Below are positions 7,005 to 14,701 of a DNA stretch of 30,333 nt, one piece after another. Position 1 is the first letter of the stretch, and the number at the start of each line of letters is the position of its first letter. The notes beneath the pieces were generated by a model. It saw nothing but the letters and a program-made list of their open reading frames with translations. It did not search any database and was not told the DNA's origin. The stretch lies in assembly GCF_040882025.1 (NCBI RefSeq), contig NZ_JBBECC010000087.1, forward strand, positions 1 through 30,333, given 5' to 3'. This DNA is from Parvibaculum sp040882025 (GTDB taxonomy: Bacteria > Pseudomonadota > Alphaproteobacteria > Parvibaculales > Parvibaculaceae). The position numbers and the translations under genes are program-made.

Positions 7005-8243
7005 TCACTCGGCGGCCGCGCGAAGCTTTTCCTTGTACTTCCTGAACTCGAGCCGTGCGATGGTCCGGTTGTGCACCTCGTCCGGACCGTCGGCCAGACG
7101 CAGCGTGCGAATGCCCGAATACATCTTGGCAAGACCGAAATCGGTGGTCACGCCGCCGCCGCCATGCGCCTGGATGGCGTCGTCGATGACCTTCAGCGCC
7201 ATGCGCGGTGCCGCCACCTTGATCATGGCGATCTCGGTGCGGGCAACCTTGTTGCCGACCGTGTCCATCATATAGGCGGCCTTGAGCGTCAGCAGGCGGC
7301 ACATCTCGATTTCCGTGCGGGCTTCGGCCACACGCTGCTCCCACACGGAGTGATCGGCGATCTTCTTGCCGAAGGCTTCGCGCGTCAGCAGACGTTCGCA
7401 CATCTTTTCGAGCGCGCGTTCGGCAACGCCGATGGTGCGCATGCAGTGATGGATGCGGCCAGGCCCGAGGCGACCCTGGCTGATTTCGAAACCGCGGCCT
7501 TCGCCGAGAAGCAGATTCTCGGCCGGCACGCGGACGTTTTCGAGAATGACTTCGGCATGGCCGTGCGGTGCGTCGTCATAGCCGAAGACCGGCAGCATAC
7601 GCACGACCTTGACGCCTTTTGCATCGAGCGGCATCAGGATTTGCGACTGCTGGCGATAGGTGTCGGCCTTCGGATCGGTCTTGCCCATGACGATCGCGAT
7701 CTTGCAGCGCGGGTCGCCGACGCCCGACGACCACCACTTGCGGCCGTTGATGACGTATTCGTCGCCGTCGCGCTCGATGCGCGTCGCAATGTTGGTGGCG
7801 TCGGAAGAGGCCACGGCCGGTTCGGTCATCAGGAAGGCGGAGCGGATTTTACCCTGCAGCAGCGGCTCCAGATATTCCTTCTTGTGGCGTTCGTTACCGT
7901 AGCGCTCCAGCACTTCCATGTTGCCGGTGTCGGGCGCGGAGCAGTTGAAAACTTCGGACGCCCAGCCGACGCGGCCCATGATTTCGCAAAGCGACGAATA
8001 TTCGAGGTTGGTGAGGCCGCCGCCACGCTCGGATTCCGGGAGGAACAGGTTCCACAGGCCTTCTTCCTGGGCCTTCGGTTTCAGGTCCTCGAGAATCTGC
8101 GGCACCTGCCACGGATTGCCCTCGGCGCGGAACTTCTCCATCTGGTCGTTGTAGGTCTGTTCGTTCGGGTAGATGTATTTGTCCATGAACCGCTCAAGCC
8201 GGGCCAGCAGCTCCTTGACCTTGTCGGTATGTTCGAAATTCAT
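7005..8243 (-). CDS. Acyl-CoA dehydrogenase, ACAD10/11 (LvaC) type
   Basis: The 412-residue FAD enzyme has the usual acyl-CoA dehydrogenase order: helical N-domain, beta middle domain with MTEPAVASSDATN (residues 139-151, flavin and substrate contacts), and helical C-domain. At the place of the catalytic base of ordinary medium-chain enzymes it reads LADGPDEVH, so the Glu of EGTS is replaced by Asp385. This signature is shared with the dehydrogenase domain of ACAD10/ACAD11 and with bacterial LvaC. Those work with an APH-type kinase to convert 4-hydroxyacyl-CoA to 3-hydroxyacyl-CoA through a phosphorylated intermediate. Such a kinase lies at 2951-4030. Start ATG 8243 is preceded on the minus strand by AAGGGAAA. 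Role in that pathway is inference. Confidence 0.88.
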   Translation of the reverse strand: MNFEHTDKVKELLARLERFMDKYIYPNEQTYNDQMEKFRAEGNPWQVPQILEDLKPKAQEEGLWNLFLPESERGGGLTNLEYSSLCEIMGRVGWASEVFNCSAPDTGNMEVLERYGNERHKKEYLEPLLQGKIRSAFLMTEPAVASSDATNIATRIERDGDEYVINGRKWWSSGVGDPRCKIAIVMGKTDPKADTYRQQSQILMPLDAKGVKVVRMLPVFGYDDAPHGHAEVILENVRVPAENLLLGEGRGFEISQGRLGPGRIHHCMRTIGVAERALEKMCERLLTREAFGKKIADHSVWEQRVAEARTEIEMCRLLTLKAAYMMDTVGNKVARTEIAMIKVAAPRMALKVIDDAIQAHGGGGVTTDFGLAKMYSGIRTLRLADGPDEVHNRTIARLEFRKYKEKLRAAAE

Positions 8244-8303
8244 CGGGGTTTCCCTTCGTATTTTTTGTGGTTGGGGGCCTGGACCCCCATCTCAATGTCG
8301 AAT

Positions 8304-8328
8304 GGGCGCACTCTAGCGGGTTGCGCCC
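8304..8328 (-). terminator. Hairpin downstream of tadA (possible terminator, no T-run)
   Basis: GGGCGCA (8304-8310) pairs perfectly with TGCGCCC (8322-8328) across 11 nt. It lies about 40 bp past the tadA stop. A second stem, TGGGGG/CCCCCA, lies at 8272-8289. Neither is followed by a T-run on the minus strand, so termination here would be weak or factor-dependent. Confidence 0.35.
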
Positions 8329-8368
8329 CGCAAATCACGCGGAAAGCCGTCAATGCGGCAATGCGCCG

Positions 8369-8842
8369 TCAGTCCCGGCGGGCGGCGAAAAAGTCGCGCA
8401 AAAGTGCGGCCGCCCGCGTCTCGCCGAGACCGCCATAGACGTCTGGCCGGTGGTGGCAGGTCGGATGCTCGAAAATGCGCGGCCCATGGTCGACACCGCC
8501 GCCTTTTTCGTCTGCCGCTCCATAGTAAATCCGGCGCAGCCGTGCAAACGAGATCGCCGCCGCGCACATCGGGCAGGGTTCCAGCGTTACATAAAGATCG
8601 CAGCCGGCAAGCCGCTCCGAGCCACGTGCGGCGCAGGCCTCACGGATCGTCAGCATTTCGGCATGGGCGGTCGGGTCTTTCAGCTCCAGCGTCCGGTTGC
8701 CGGCGCGGGCAATGACGGCGCCGTCCGCATCGACCACCACAGCGCCGATCGGCACTTCGCCGCGCGCGCCGGCGGCCTCGGCTTCGGCGAAGGCCATATC
8801 CATGGGGCGGGAAGCGGTTTCGGACCTGTTATCGATAGTCAT
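8369..8842 (-). CDS. tadA: tRNA-specific adenosine(34) deaminase
   Basis: The 157-residue zinc deaminase converts A34 to inosine in the tRNA-Arg(ACG) anticodon. The zinc and catalytic motifs are visible: HAEM (the His ligand and catalytic Glu, in PTAHAEML) and PCPMC (two Cys ligands, in TLEPCPMCAAAI). The C-terminal LLRDFFAARR also matches TadA rather than guanine or cytosine deaminases. I place the start at ATG 8842 (MTIDNRSE...). The frame stays open a further 94 codons upstream, but that stretch runs antisense over the start of rluB and looks spurious. It is divergent from rluB with a 79-bp shared promoter region. Confidence 0.93.
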   Translation of the reverse strand: MTIDNRSETASRPMDMAFAEAEAAGARGEVPIGAVVVDADGAVIARAGNRTLELKDPTAHAEMLTIREACAARGSERLAGCDLYVTLEPCPMCAAAISFARLRRIYYGAADEKGGGVDHGPRIFEHPTCHHRPDVYGGLGETRAAALLRDFFAARRD

Positions 8843-8921
8843 GGGCGGACCCTGCCCGTGCCGCGGCGGCTCCGTCAAGCTGTGGCTTTCAGTCTGGCGA
8901 GCCGCCTGATAAAGAGGGGCC

Positions 8922-9908
8922 ATGAACGCCCGTCCGAAATCCCCCGTCTCCGAAACATCGCCCCAGGGCGAACGCATCGCCAAGGTCATTGCCCGTGCGG
9001 GCATCTGCTCGCGCCGCGAGGCCGAACAGTTGATCGCGGAAGGCCGCGTGACGGTCGATGGAAAGGTGCTGCAAAGCCCCGCGCTCAATGTGACGGGCCG
9101 CGAAATGATCGTCGTTGGCGGCAAGGCGCTGCCGAAGCAGGAACCGACGCGGCTCTGGCGCTATCACAAGCCGGCCGGCCTTGTGACCACGGCGAAGGAT
9201 CCCGAGGGCCGCACCACCGTCTTTGAGCGTCTGCCCGCCGGCATGCCGCGTGTCGTTTCGGTCGGCCGCCTCGATATCAACACCGAGGGGCTTTTGCTGC
9301 TCACCAATGACGGCGAACTGGCACGGTTGCTGGAGCTTCCGGCCACTGGCTGGACGCGGCGCTACCGGGTGCGTGCTTGGGGCGCGGTTACCCAGACCGA
9401 TCTCGACAAGCTGAAAGACGGCATCACGGTCGACGGCGTGCGCTACGGTGCGATCGAGGCGAAGCTCGACAAGGTACAGGGCTCCAACGTCTGGTTGACG
9501 GTCGGCCTCAAGGAGGGAAAGCATCGCGAGGTGAAGCGCGTGCTCGGTGCATTGGGCCTGAAGGTCAACCGCTTGATCCGGCTTTCCTTTGGACCGTTCC
9601 AGGTCGGCGATCTCGCCGAAGGCGAGGTCGCGCAGGTGCCGAACCGCGTCTTGATGGACCAGCTCGGCGCGCATGCCGAAAAGTTTGGGCAGACGGGTGC
9701 GGTGGCGAAACCGGCGGGTAGTGCACTCCGGAAACAGGCCGGAGAAGCGCCGGAAAAATCGACGGGAAAACCGGCAGGCAAGCCATCGGCAAAAGCGAGC
9801 GTAAAACCGGGCGGGACGAAACCGCGACTGAAAACCTTCCGCGCAAAAAAAGCCGATGCGGCCGGTACGGGAAAGGGGCGCCATGCGGATCGTCGGCGGC
9901 GCCCTTAG
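8922..9908 (+). CDS. rluB: 23S rRNA pseudouridine synthase, RluB/RsuA family
   Basis: The 328-residue protein has an N-terminal S4 RNA-binding domain (about residues 16-65) and the RsuA/RluB/E/F catalytic domain with GRLDINTEGLLLLTNDG, in which Asp118 is the catalytic aspartate. It isomerises a uridine, probably U2605 of 23S rRNA if a true RluB. The last roughly 80 residues are a low-complexity Lys/Ala/Gly/Pro-rich basic tail, common in alphaproteobacterial members and likely an rRNA contact. Start ATG 8922 has GAGGGG close upstream. Its 3' end overlaps rsmD by 26 bp. Assignment as RluB rather than RluE/F rests on length and tail. Confidence 0.88.
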   Translation: MNARPKSPVSETSPQGERIAKVIARAGICSRREAEQLIAEGRVTVDGKVLQSPALNVTGREMIVVGGKALPKQEPTRLWRYHKPAGLVTTAKDPEGRTTVFERLPAGMPRVVSVGRLDINTEGLLLLTNDGELARLLELPATGWTRRYRVRAWGAVTQTDLDKLKDGITVDGVRYGAIEAKLDKVQGSNVWLTVGLKEGKHREVKRVLGALGLKVNRLIRLSFGPFQVGDLAEGEVAQVPNRVLMDQLGAHAEKFGQTGAVAKPAGSALRKQAGEAPEKSTGKPAGKPSAKASVKPGGTKPRLKTFRAKKADAAGTGKGRHADRRRRP

Positions 9909-10452
9909 GGGCCGGGTCATCGCCGCACCAAAAGGCGACCGCGTACGGCCAACCGGCGAGCGTGCGCGTGAGGCGCTGTTCAATATCCTGGCCCATGCGG
10001 ATTTCGATGGCTTCGAGCTCGAAGGCGCTCGGGTCCTGGATCTTTTCGCCGGCTCGGGCGCTTTGGGACTCGAAGCGCTGTCGCGCGGTGCGGCCTTCGC
10101 GCTTTTCGTCGATGACCATGCCGAGAGCCGTGCCGTCATTCGCGAAAATCTCGAGCATCTCGGTCTCAACGGCAATGCCAAGCTCTACAAGCGCGATGCG
10201 ACCTCGCTCGGTCCGCGGCCCGGCAGCGTCGGCCCGGCCTTCTCGCTTGTTTTTGCAGATCCGCCCTACGGCCGGAAGCTTGCCGAAGCGGCGCTCGCTT
10301 CGGCGCGCGACGGCGACTGGCTTGCGCCCCGCGCGCTTTGCATCGTCGAGGAAGCCGTAACCTCCGACTTCGTTGCGCCGGAAGGTTTCGACGAAGTCGA
10401 CCGGCGGCGCTACGGCGTCACCGAAATCGTTTTTATGCGGGCTCCCGCCTGA
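9883..10452 (+). CDS. rsmD: 16S rRNA (guanine(966)-N2)-methyltransferase
   Basis: The 189-residue SAM-dependent methyltransferase starts MRIVGGALRGR at ATG 9883, with AAAGGGG upstream. A longer frame from 9856 is less likely because the family begins at RIV/IGG. Visible motifs are RPTGERAREALFNIL (residues 22-36), the SAM loop DLFAGSGALGLEALSRGA (53-70) and the N2-guanine methylation motif DPPYG (126-130). It methylates G966 of 16S rRNA during 30S assembly. The start lies inside the end of rluB (26-bp overlap), so the two RNA-modification genes form one transcript. Confidence 0.93.
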   Translation: MRIVGGALRGRVIAAPKGDRVRPTGERAREALFNILAHADFDGFELEGARVLDLFAGSGALGLEALSRGAAFALFVDDHAESRAVIRENLEHLGLNGNAKLYKRDATSLGPRPGSVGPAFSLVFADPPYGRKLAEAALASARDGDWLAPRALCIVEEAVTSDFVAPEGFDEVDRRRYGVTEIVFMRAPA

Positions 10453-10481
10453 CGCCGCTCCCTCGTCAAAGGAACATTCCG

Positions 10482-11339
10482 TTGCTGATTTCCGGTCTCT
10501 CCGCGCTGGCTTCCCGTTATGACGCGCTCCTTTGCGATGTCTGGGGCGTATTGCACAATGGCCGCGAAGCCTATCCGGGCGTCGCCGATGCCCTGGGTAA
10601 CTTCCGCGCCAAGGGCGGGCATGTGCTGCTGCTCTCCAACGCGCCGCGGCCTTCGACGGCGCTGCCGGAGATGTTCCGGCGTCTGGGTATTCCGTCCGAT
10701 GTCTATGACGGCATCCTGACCTCGGGCGATGCGACGCGCACCTATCTTGCGAGCAGGGCGCTGGGCGAGGCCTGCTACTACATTGGGCCCGATCGCGATC
10801 TGAACCTGTTCGACGGCACCGGCGTTACGTGTGTCGATGAAGCGGACGCCGAATTCATCCTCGCGACCGGGCCCTTCGATGATGAAGTGGAAGGGCCGGA
10901 GGACTATCGCGAGCAATTCGGGAAGTTTGCCGCGCGGAAGCTGCCTTTCGTCTGCGCCAATCCCGACATCGTCGTCGAGCGTGGGACGAAACATATCTAC
11001 TGTGCCGGCGCGCTGGCTGCGCTCTATGAAGAACTCGGCGGTGAGGTCGTCTATTTCGGCAAGCCGCACCGGCCGATCTACGAAGTCGCGCGTGGCCGCT
11101 TGGCCGAAATTGCCGGCGCGCCGGTCGCCGACGCGCGAATACTCGCCATAGGCGACGGCCCGATGACCGACATCATGGGGGCCAATGACGCAGGGATCGA
11201 CGCGCTTTTCATCACCGGCGGCATCGCCGCCGCCGATTGCGGCCCGGCGCCCGAAAAGCCGGAAGGCCCGCGCGTTGCCGCCGTTCTGGCACGCGCGGGC
11301 GTCGCCGCCGTCGGTGCCATGCCTCGTCTCGTCTGGTAA
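10482..11339 (+). CDS. HAD class IIA hydrolase, TIGR01459-like
   Basis: The 285-residue HAD phosphatase starts at TTG 10482, with AAAGGA eight bases upstream. The frame runs further back into rsmD but has no ribosome site there. Motif I is CDVWGVLHNG: the nucleophile Asp19 is present, but the usual second Asp (+2) is Trp21, a feature I recall for this alphaproteobacterial subgroup. The NagD-like cap and motif IV (IGDGPMTDIMGANDAGIDALF) are intact. The substrate is unknown; NagD relatives dephosphorylate small sugar and nucleoside phosphates. It lies between rsmD and ribF on the same strand. Confidence 0.8.
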   Translation: MLISGLSALASRYDALLCDVWGVLHNGREAYPGVADALGNFRAKGGHVLLLSNAPRPSTALPEMFRRLGIPSDVYDGILTSGDATRTYLASRALGEACYYIGPDRDLNLFDGTGVTCVDEADAEFILATGPFDDEVEGPEDYREQFGKFAARKLPFVCANPDIVVERGTKHIYCAGALAALYEELGGEVVYFGKPHRPIYEVARGRLAEIAGAPVADARILAIGDGPMTDIMGANDAGIDALFITGGIAAADCGPAPEKPEGPRVAAVLARAGVAAVGAMPRLVW

Positions 11340-11439
11340 GCGTGACGCAGGGTGTCCGGTCGCCCGCACTTGACGCACAGGGACCGATCCGCCATCACCT
11401 TTGGCCAAACCTAGTGCCCCGGAGCTCCGACCCCCGCCG

Positions 11440-12390
11440 ATGCAGATTATCCGCCATCACGAGCACGTGCCGCCCGGCCTGCAAGGCGGCGTCTATGCGC
11501 TTGGCAATTTCGATGGCGTGCATCTCGGCCACCTGAAGGTGATCGGCGAAGCGGCACGGGTTGCGGGCGAGCTCGGCGTGCCGCTCGGTGTCCTTGTCTT
11601 CGAGCCGCATCCGCAGCAGTTTTTCTTCCCCGATCGGCCTTTCTTCCGGCTGACCCCCTTCCGCGCCAAGGCGCGGCTGCTGGAAAAAGTGGGTGTCGAT
11701 ATTCTGGCCGCGCTGCCCTTCGACCAGCGCATGTCGCAAAGGCTGGCGCCGGAGTTCGTTCTCGATGTGCTGGTCGACGGTCTTCGTGCCGTTCACCTCG
11801 TGGCCGGCTATGATTTTCGTTTCGGCAAGGCGCGTGGCGGCGATGCCACGGCGCTTTCCTATATGGGTGAGATGGAAGGCTTCGGCGTCAGCATCGTCGA
11901 GGAGGTGCGGGACGGCGGGGAAGCCTATTCCTCGACCCGCATCCGCGAACGTCTCGCCAAGGGCGATCCGCGCGGTGCGGCAAAACTGCTCGGCCATTGG
12001 TGGACCGTCGAGACGCATATCCAGCCGGGCGACAAGCGCGGCCGCACCATTGGCTTTCCAACCGCCAATATGTCGCTCGAGGATCACGTCGAACCGGCGC
12101 TGGGCGTCTATGCGGTGAAGATCGAGATCGAGGATGGGCCGCACAAGGGCATTTACGACGGCGTCGCGAATGTCGGCCGGCGGCCCACCTTCGACAAGCA
12201 GGACGTGCTGCTGGAGGCTCACATTTTCGATTTCGATGGCGACATCTATGGCGCGCACGCAGCCGTGTCTTTCATCGAATATCTGCGTCCCGAACAGAAG
12301 TTCGACGGATTGGAAAGCCTGAAAGCGCAGATTGCCAGGGACAGCGACAAGGCGCGCGCCGTCCTGGCCGCGCTTCCAGCCGGGACATGA
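11440..12390 (+). CDS. ribF: Bifunctional riboflavin kinase / FAD synthetase
   Basis: The 316-residue enzyme makes FMN from riboflavin and then FAD. The N-terminal adenylyltransferase domain carries GNFDGVHLGH (residues 22-31), and the SSTRIRERLAKGD stretch sits at the end of that domain. The C-terminal riboflavin kinase domain carries GRTIGFPTANM and GVYAV. Length matches the family. I choose ATG 11440 over TTG 11401 because MQIIRHH is closer to known N-termini, although the Shine-Dalgarno is weak. The stop overlaps the next gene's ATG (ATGA, 12387-12390). FAD produced here would serve the flavoenzymes of this window. Confidence 0.93.
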   Translation: MQIIRHHEHVPPGLQGGVYALGNFDGVHLGHLKVIGEAARVAGELGVPLGVLVFEPHPQQFFFPDRPFFRLTPFRAKARLLEKVGVDILAALPFDQRMSQRLAPEFVLDVLVDGLRAVHLVAGYDFRFGKARGGDATALSYMGEMEGFGVSIVEEVRDGGEAYSSTRIRERLAKGDPRGAAKLLGHWWTVETHIQPGDKRGRTIGFPTANMSLEDHVEPALGVYAVKIEIEDGPHKGIYDGVANVGRRPTFDKQDVLLEAHIFDFDGDIYGAHAAVSFIEYLRPEQKFDGLESLKAQIARDSDKARAVLAALPAGT

Positions 12391-13037
12391 GCGATCCCAC
12401 TCGCTTCATCCGGGAAAACACCGCACTTCACGAACCGCCGCTCATTCCCGAAATAAGATTGCACCTCGCCAGCGAGATCGTGCCGATCTGGCAGATGACC
12501 GAGGAAGAACTTGAAAAGAGCGGCTTGCCGCCGCCCTTCTGGGCTTTCGCCTGGGCGGGCGGCCAGGCGCTGGCGCGCTACATTCTCGACAATCCGGAAG
12601 TCGTGCGCGGTGCCCGTGTCCTCGATTTCGGTTCGGGCTCGGGGCTCATCGCCATTGCCGCGATGAAAGCGGGAGCAGTGTCCGCGCTTGCCGCCGACAT
12701 CGACGCCTTCGCAACGGCGGCGATCGCCCTCAATGCCGGGGCGAATGGTGTTGTTGTCGCAACCACAACTGACGATCTCGTCGGCATCGACAATCGCGGC
12801 TGGGACATCGTTCTCGTTGGCGACATGTGCTACGAGGGACCGCTTGCGGCGCGCATCGAAGCGTGGCTTCGCAAATTCGCCGGCGAGGGGCTGCCGGTAC
12901 TGATCGGCGATCCGGGCCGCACCTATCTGCCGAAATCGGGCCTCGAAAAACTGGTCTCCTATGCCGTGAAAACGACGCGCGAGCTTGAGGACACTGACGT
13001 CCGCAACACCAGCGTCTGGCGCGTGCTACCGGCGTGA
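12387..13037 (+). CDS. Protein lysine methyltransferase, ETF-beta (METTL20/ETFBKMT) type
   Basis: The 216-residue class I SAM methyltransferase aligns by eye with METTL20/ETFBKMT along its length. It has PFWAFAWAGGQALARYILDN, motif I VLDFGSGSGLIAIAAMKAGA, acidic DIDAFATAAIALNA, the post-II motif VLVGDMCYE, and near the end VLIGDPGRTYLPKSG. Human METTL20 and its Agrobacterium homologue methylate lysines of the electron transfer flavoprotein beta subunit near its recognition loop, lowering electron transfer from acyl-CoA dehydrogenases. It overlaps the ribF stop by 4 bp and is probably cotranscribed with it. No ETF genes lie in this window. PrmA-like ribosomal protein methylation is the main alternative. 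Confidence 0.82.
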   Translation: MSDPTRFIRENTALHEPPLIPEIRLHLASEIVPIWQMTEEELEKSGLPPPFWAFAWAGGQALARYILDNPEVVRGARVLDFGSGSGLIAIAAMKAGAVSALAADIDAFATAAIALNAGANGVVVATTTDDLVGIDNRGWDIVLVGDMCYEGPLAARIEAWLRKFAGEGLPVLIGDPGRTYLPKSGLEKLVSYAVKTTRELEDTDVRNTSVWRVLPA

Positions 13038-13127
13038 AACCTGTTCAAATCCGGTCAGACGACCCCCGTCTCACGCACAGTGCTTTGCATGGATTGGCTT
13101 TGCGCAGGTGGGCGCCCATCTCCTAAA

Positions 13128-13140
13128 TTCCGAAACGGAA
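13128..13140. promoter_or_regulatory. Short palindrome in the promoter region of the crotonase gene
   Basis: TTCCG-AAA-CGGAA (13128-13140) lies 42 bp before the crotonase ATG, overlapping a possible -10 (TAAATT, 13124-13129) that follows TTGCGC (13100-13105) by 18 bp. It could be an operator. The arms are only 5 bp, so chance is not excluded. Confidence 0.3.
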
Positions 13141-13181
13141 CTTATTGGCATGGCTGCAACGCCCAATCGAAGGATCGCCCG

Positions 13182-13970
13182 ATGACCGATCATGTGCTCG
13201 TGACCATCGAAGACGGTGTCCAGATCGTCACCATCAATCGTCCAGACAAGAAAAACGCGCTGACGGCGGAGATGTACAAGGTGCTGGCCGACGCAATCGA
13301 GACGGCGGATGCCGACCCGAAAATCCGCGTCACCTACTACACCGGCACCGGCGGTTCCTTCACGGCGGGCAATGATCTCGCCGACTTCGCCAAGGCGGGC
13401 ACGACGCCCGTTGACGAACAGCCGAAGGAAAAGCCGCATGTGACGCGCTTCCTCGAAAACCTCGCCAATGCCGAAAAGCCCGTCGTGGCGGCGGTGAACG
13501 GGCTTGCCGTCGGCGTCGGCGTCACCATGCTGCTTCACTGCGATCTCGTCTATGCGGGCGCGAGTGCGACCTTCCAGATGCCTTTCGTCAATCTCGGCCT
13601 CGTGCCGGAAGCGGGCTCGACCTTCCTGCTGCAGCGTCAGATCGGCATTCAAAAGGCGGCTGATCTCTTCCTCACCGGCAAGAAGATTGGTGCGGAAAAA
13701 GCAGAAGCCATCGGACTCGTTGCGGATGTCTTCCCTGACAACGAGTTGCCCGTGGAAGCGCTTGCACGCGCCAAGGCGCTTGCCGCGAAGGCGCCCAATG
13801 CGGTGCGGGCGACCAAGGCGCTGCTGAAAGATAATGACCGTCCGCGGGTCGGCGAAGCGCGCGAGGCCGAGGCCCGCGTCTTCGGTGCGCAGCTTCGTTC
13901 CGACGAAGTAAAAGAAGCGATCAGCGCCTTTTTCGAAAAGCGCCCCCCGGATTTTTCAAAGGTGAGCTAG
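13182..13970 (+). CDS. Crotonase family protein, enoyl-CoA isomerase (ECI2)-like active site
   Basis: The 262-residue protein starts at ATG 13182 with AAGGA upstream. It has the crotonase fold: NRPDKKNALT (residues 19-28), the first oxyanion-hole strand TAGNDL, and the second in AAVNGLAVGVGVTM. The two glutamates of true enoyl-CoA hydratases are absent (Thr115 and Phe135 at their places). Instead a Glu sits in NLGLVPEAGST (Glu143), the position of the catalytic base in delta3,delta2-enoyl-CoA isomerases such as ECI2/Eci1. I therefore expect isomerase activity on unsaturated acyl-CoAs in beta-oxidation, although databases would label it an enoyl-CoA hydratase. The stop lies one base from that of the convergent DUF6101 gene. 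Confidence 0.85.
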   Translation: MTDHVLVTIEDGVQIVTINRPDKKNALTAEMYKVLADAIETADADPKIRVTYYTGTGGSFTAGNDLADFAKAGTTPVDEQPKEKPHVTRFLENLANAEKPVVAAVNGLAVGVGVTMLLHCDLVYAGASATFQMPFVNLGLVPEAGSTFLLQRQIGIQKAADLFLTGKKIGAEKAEAIGLVADVFPDNELPVEALARAKALAAKAPNAVRATKALLKDNDRPRVGEAREAEARVFGAQLRSDEVKEAISAFFEKRPPDFSKVS

Positions 13971-13971
13971 A

Positions 13972-14574
13972 TCAATAAGCGGGCGGGCGCGCGCCGCCGA
14001 CAAGGCGTTGGCCCCAGAGGCGCGGCTGGCCCGACTGGCCGAAACTGAGCGGCCGCCGGGCCGACAGCGGATTGGCGCCGGCATGGGGTTGCGGTTCGCC
14101 GACATGGAGCGCCCCGAGCTTGCGTTCGGCAGGATGAAGCGTTCCCTCGCGGTCCTCGACCAGCAGCGGCAGCCGAAGCATCCGGCCCCATGAACGCCAG
14201 CGCGCCGGCGCGTCGAGCCCGTCATGCGAGGCATGGACGACGAGATTGCGTTTCGGATTTGTGCGGTGGGTCAATTCGACCAGAAGCGATTTCTCGATAC
14301 GACGCCTGTCGCGGTCAACCACCCTGAGCGCGATGCCGTCATAGGCCGAAAGAGGCTCCGACCATTCGAAAACGCCGAGGATCGGTGAGGAGTCGTTTGC
14401 GGTCACGGCGTCGGCAAAGATCGTCGCATAGCGAATGAAGCCGAAGCTGCGCGGCAGCAGCTCCGTCGCCGCGATGGCGACATGCTGGGGCAGGCAAAAA
14501 GGATCGGCGTCAATTTCGCCGCCACGCCAGATGCGCGGCGCCTGTCGCCGGGGTTCTGTTTTGTCCGTGGTCAA
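13972..14574 (-). CDS. DUF6101 family protein
   Basis: The 200-residue protein is of unknown function. The body reads as DUF6101: YDGIALRVVD, VELTHR, then WRSWGRMLRLPLLVEDREG and LGALHVG, followed by a Pro/Arg-rich tail. Members of this alphaproteobacterial family are small soluble proteins with no known activity. I set the start at TTG 14574 because AGGAG lies eight bases upstream on the minus strand. The frame continues to an ATG at 14679 without a ribosome site, and there is no other ATG before mid-protein. It is divergent from ubiD (160-bp gap) and convergent with the crotonase. Confidence 0.65.
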   Translation of the reverse strand: MTTDKTEPRRQAPRIWRGGEIDADPFCLPQHVAIAATELLPRSFGFIRYATIFADAVTANDSSPILGVFEWSEPLSAYDGIALRVVDRDRRRIEKSLLVELTHRTNPKRNLVVHASHDGLDAPARWRSWGRMLRLPLLVEDREGTLHPAERKLGALHVGEPQPHAGANPLSARRPLSFGQSGQPRLWGQRLVGGARPPAY

Positions 14575-14701
14575 ATGACGCACTCCTGCCTTGCCTTCAG
14601 CCCTCAAGCCTAGGCGGGGAACGGTTGGCGCCCTGTTAACGGATCGGGTCAATTTGGCAGGAATGCGGGAATACGGCATTCTGCGCGCCCGGACGCCCCA
14701 G

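Noticed and set aside
8272..8289. TGGGGG/CCCCCA stem ahead of the acyl-CoA dehydrogenase as an intrinsic terminator.
   Set aside because: On the minus strand it is followed by A-rich, not T-rich, sequence. The T-run lies on the wrong side.
9700..9870. The repetitive Lys/Ala/Pro segment at the end of rluB as a separate repeat or tandem array.
   Set aside because: It is an in-frame low-complexity tail common in this protein family, without exact nucleotide repeats.
13041..13055. A tRNA T-loop-like string (GTTCAAATCC) after the methyltransferase gene.
   Set aside because: The sequence upstream is the coding end of the methyltransferase, and no acceptor, D or anticodon stems can be drawn around it.
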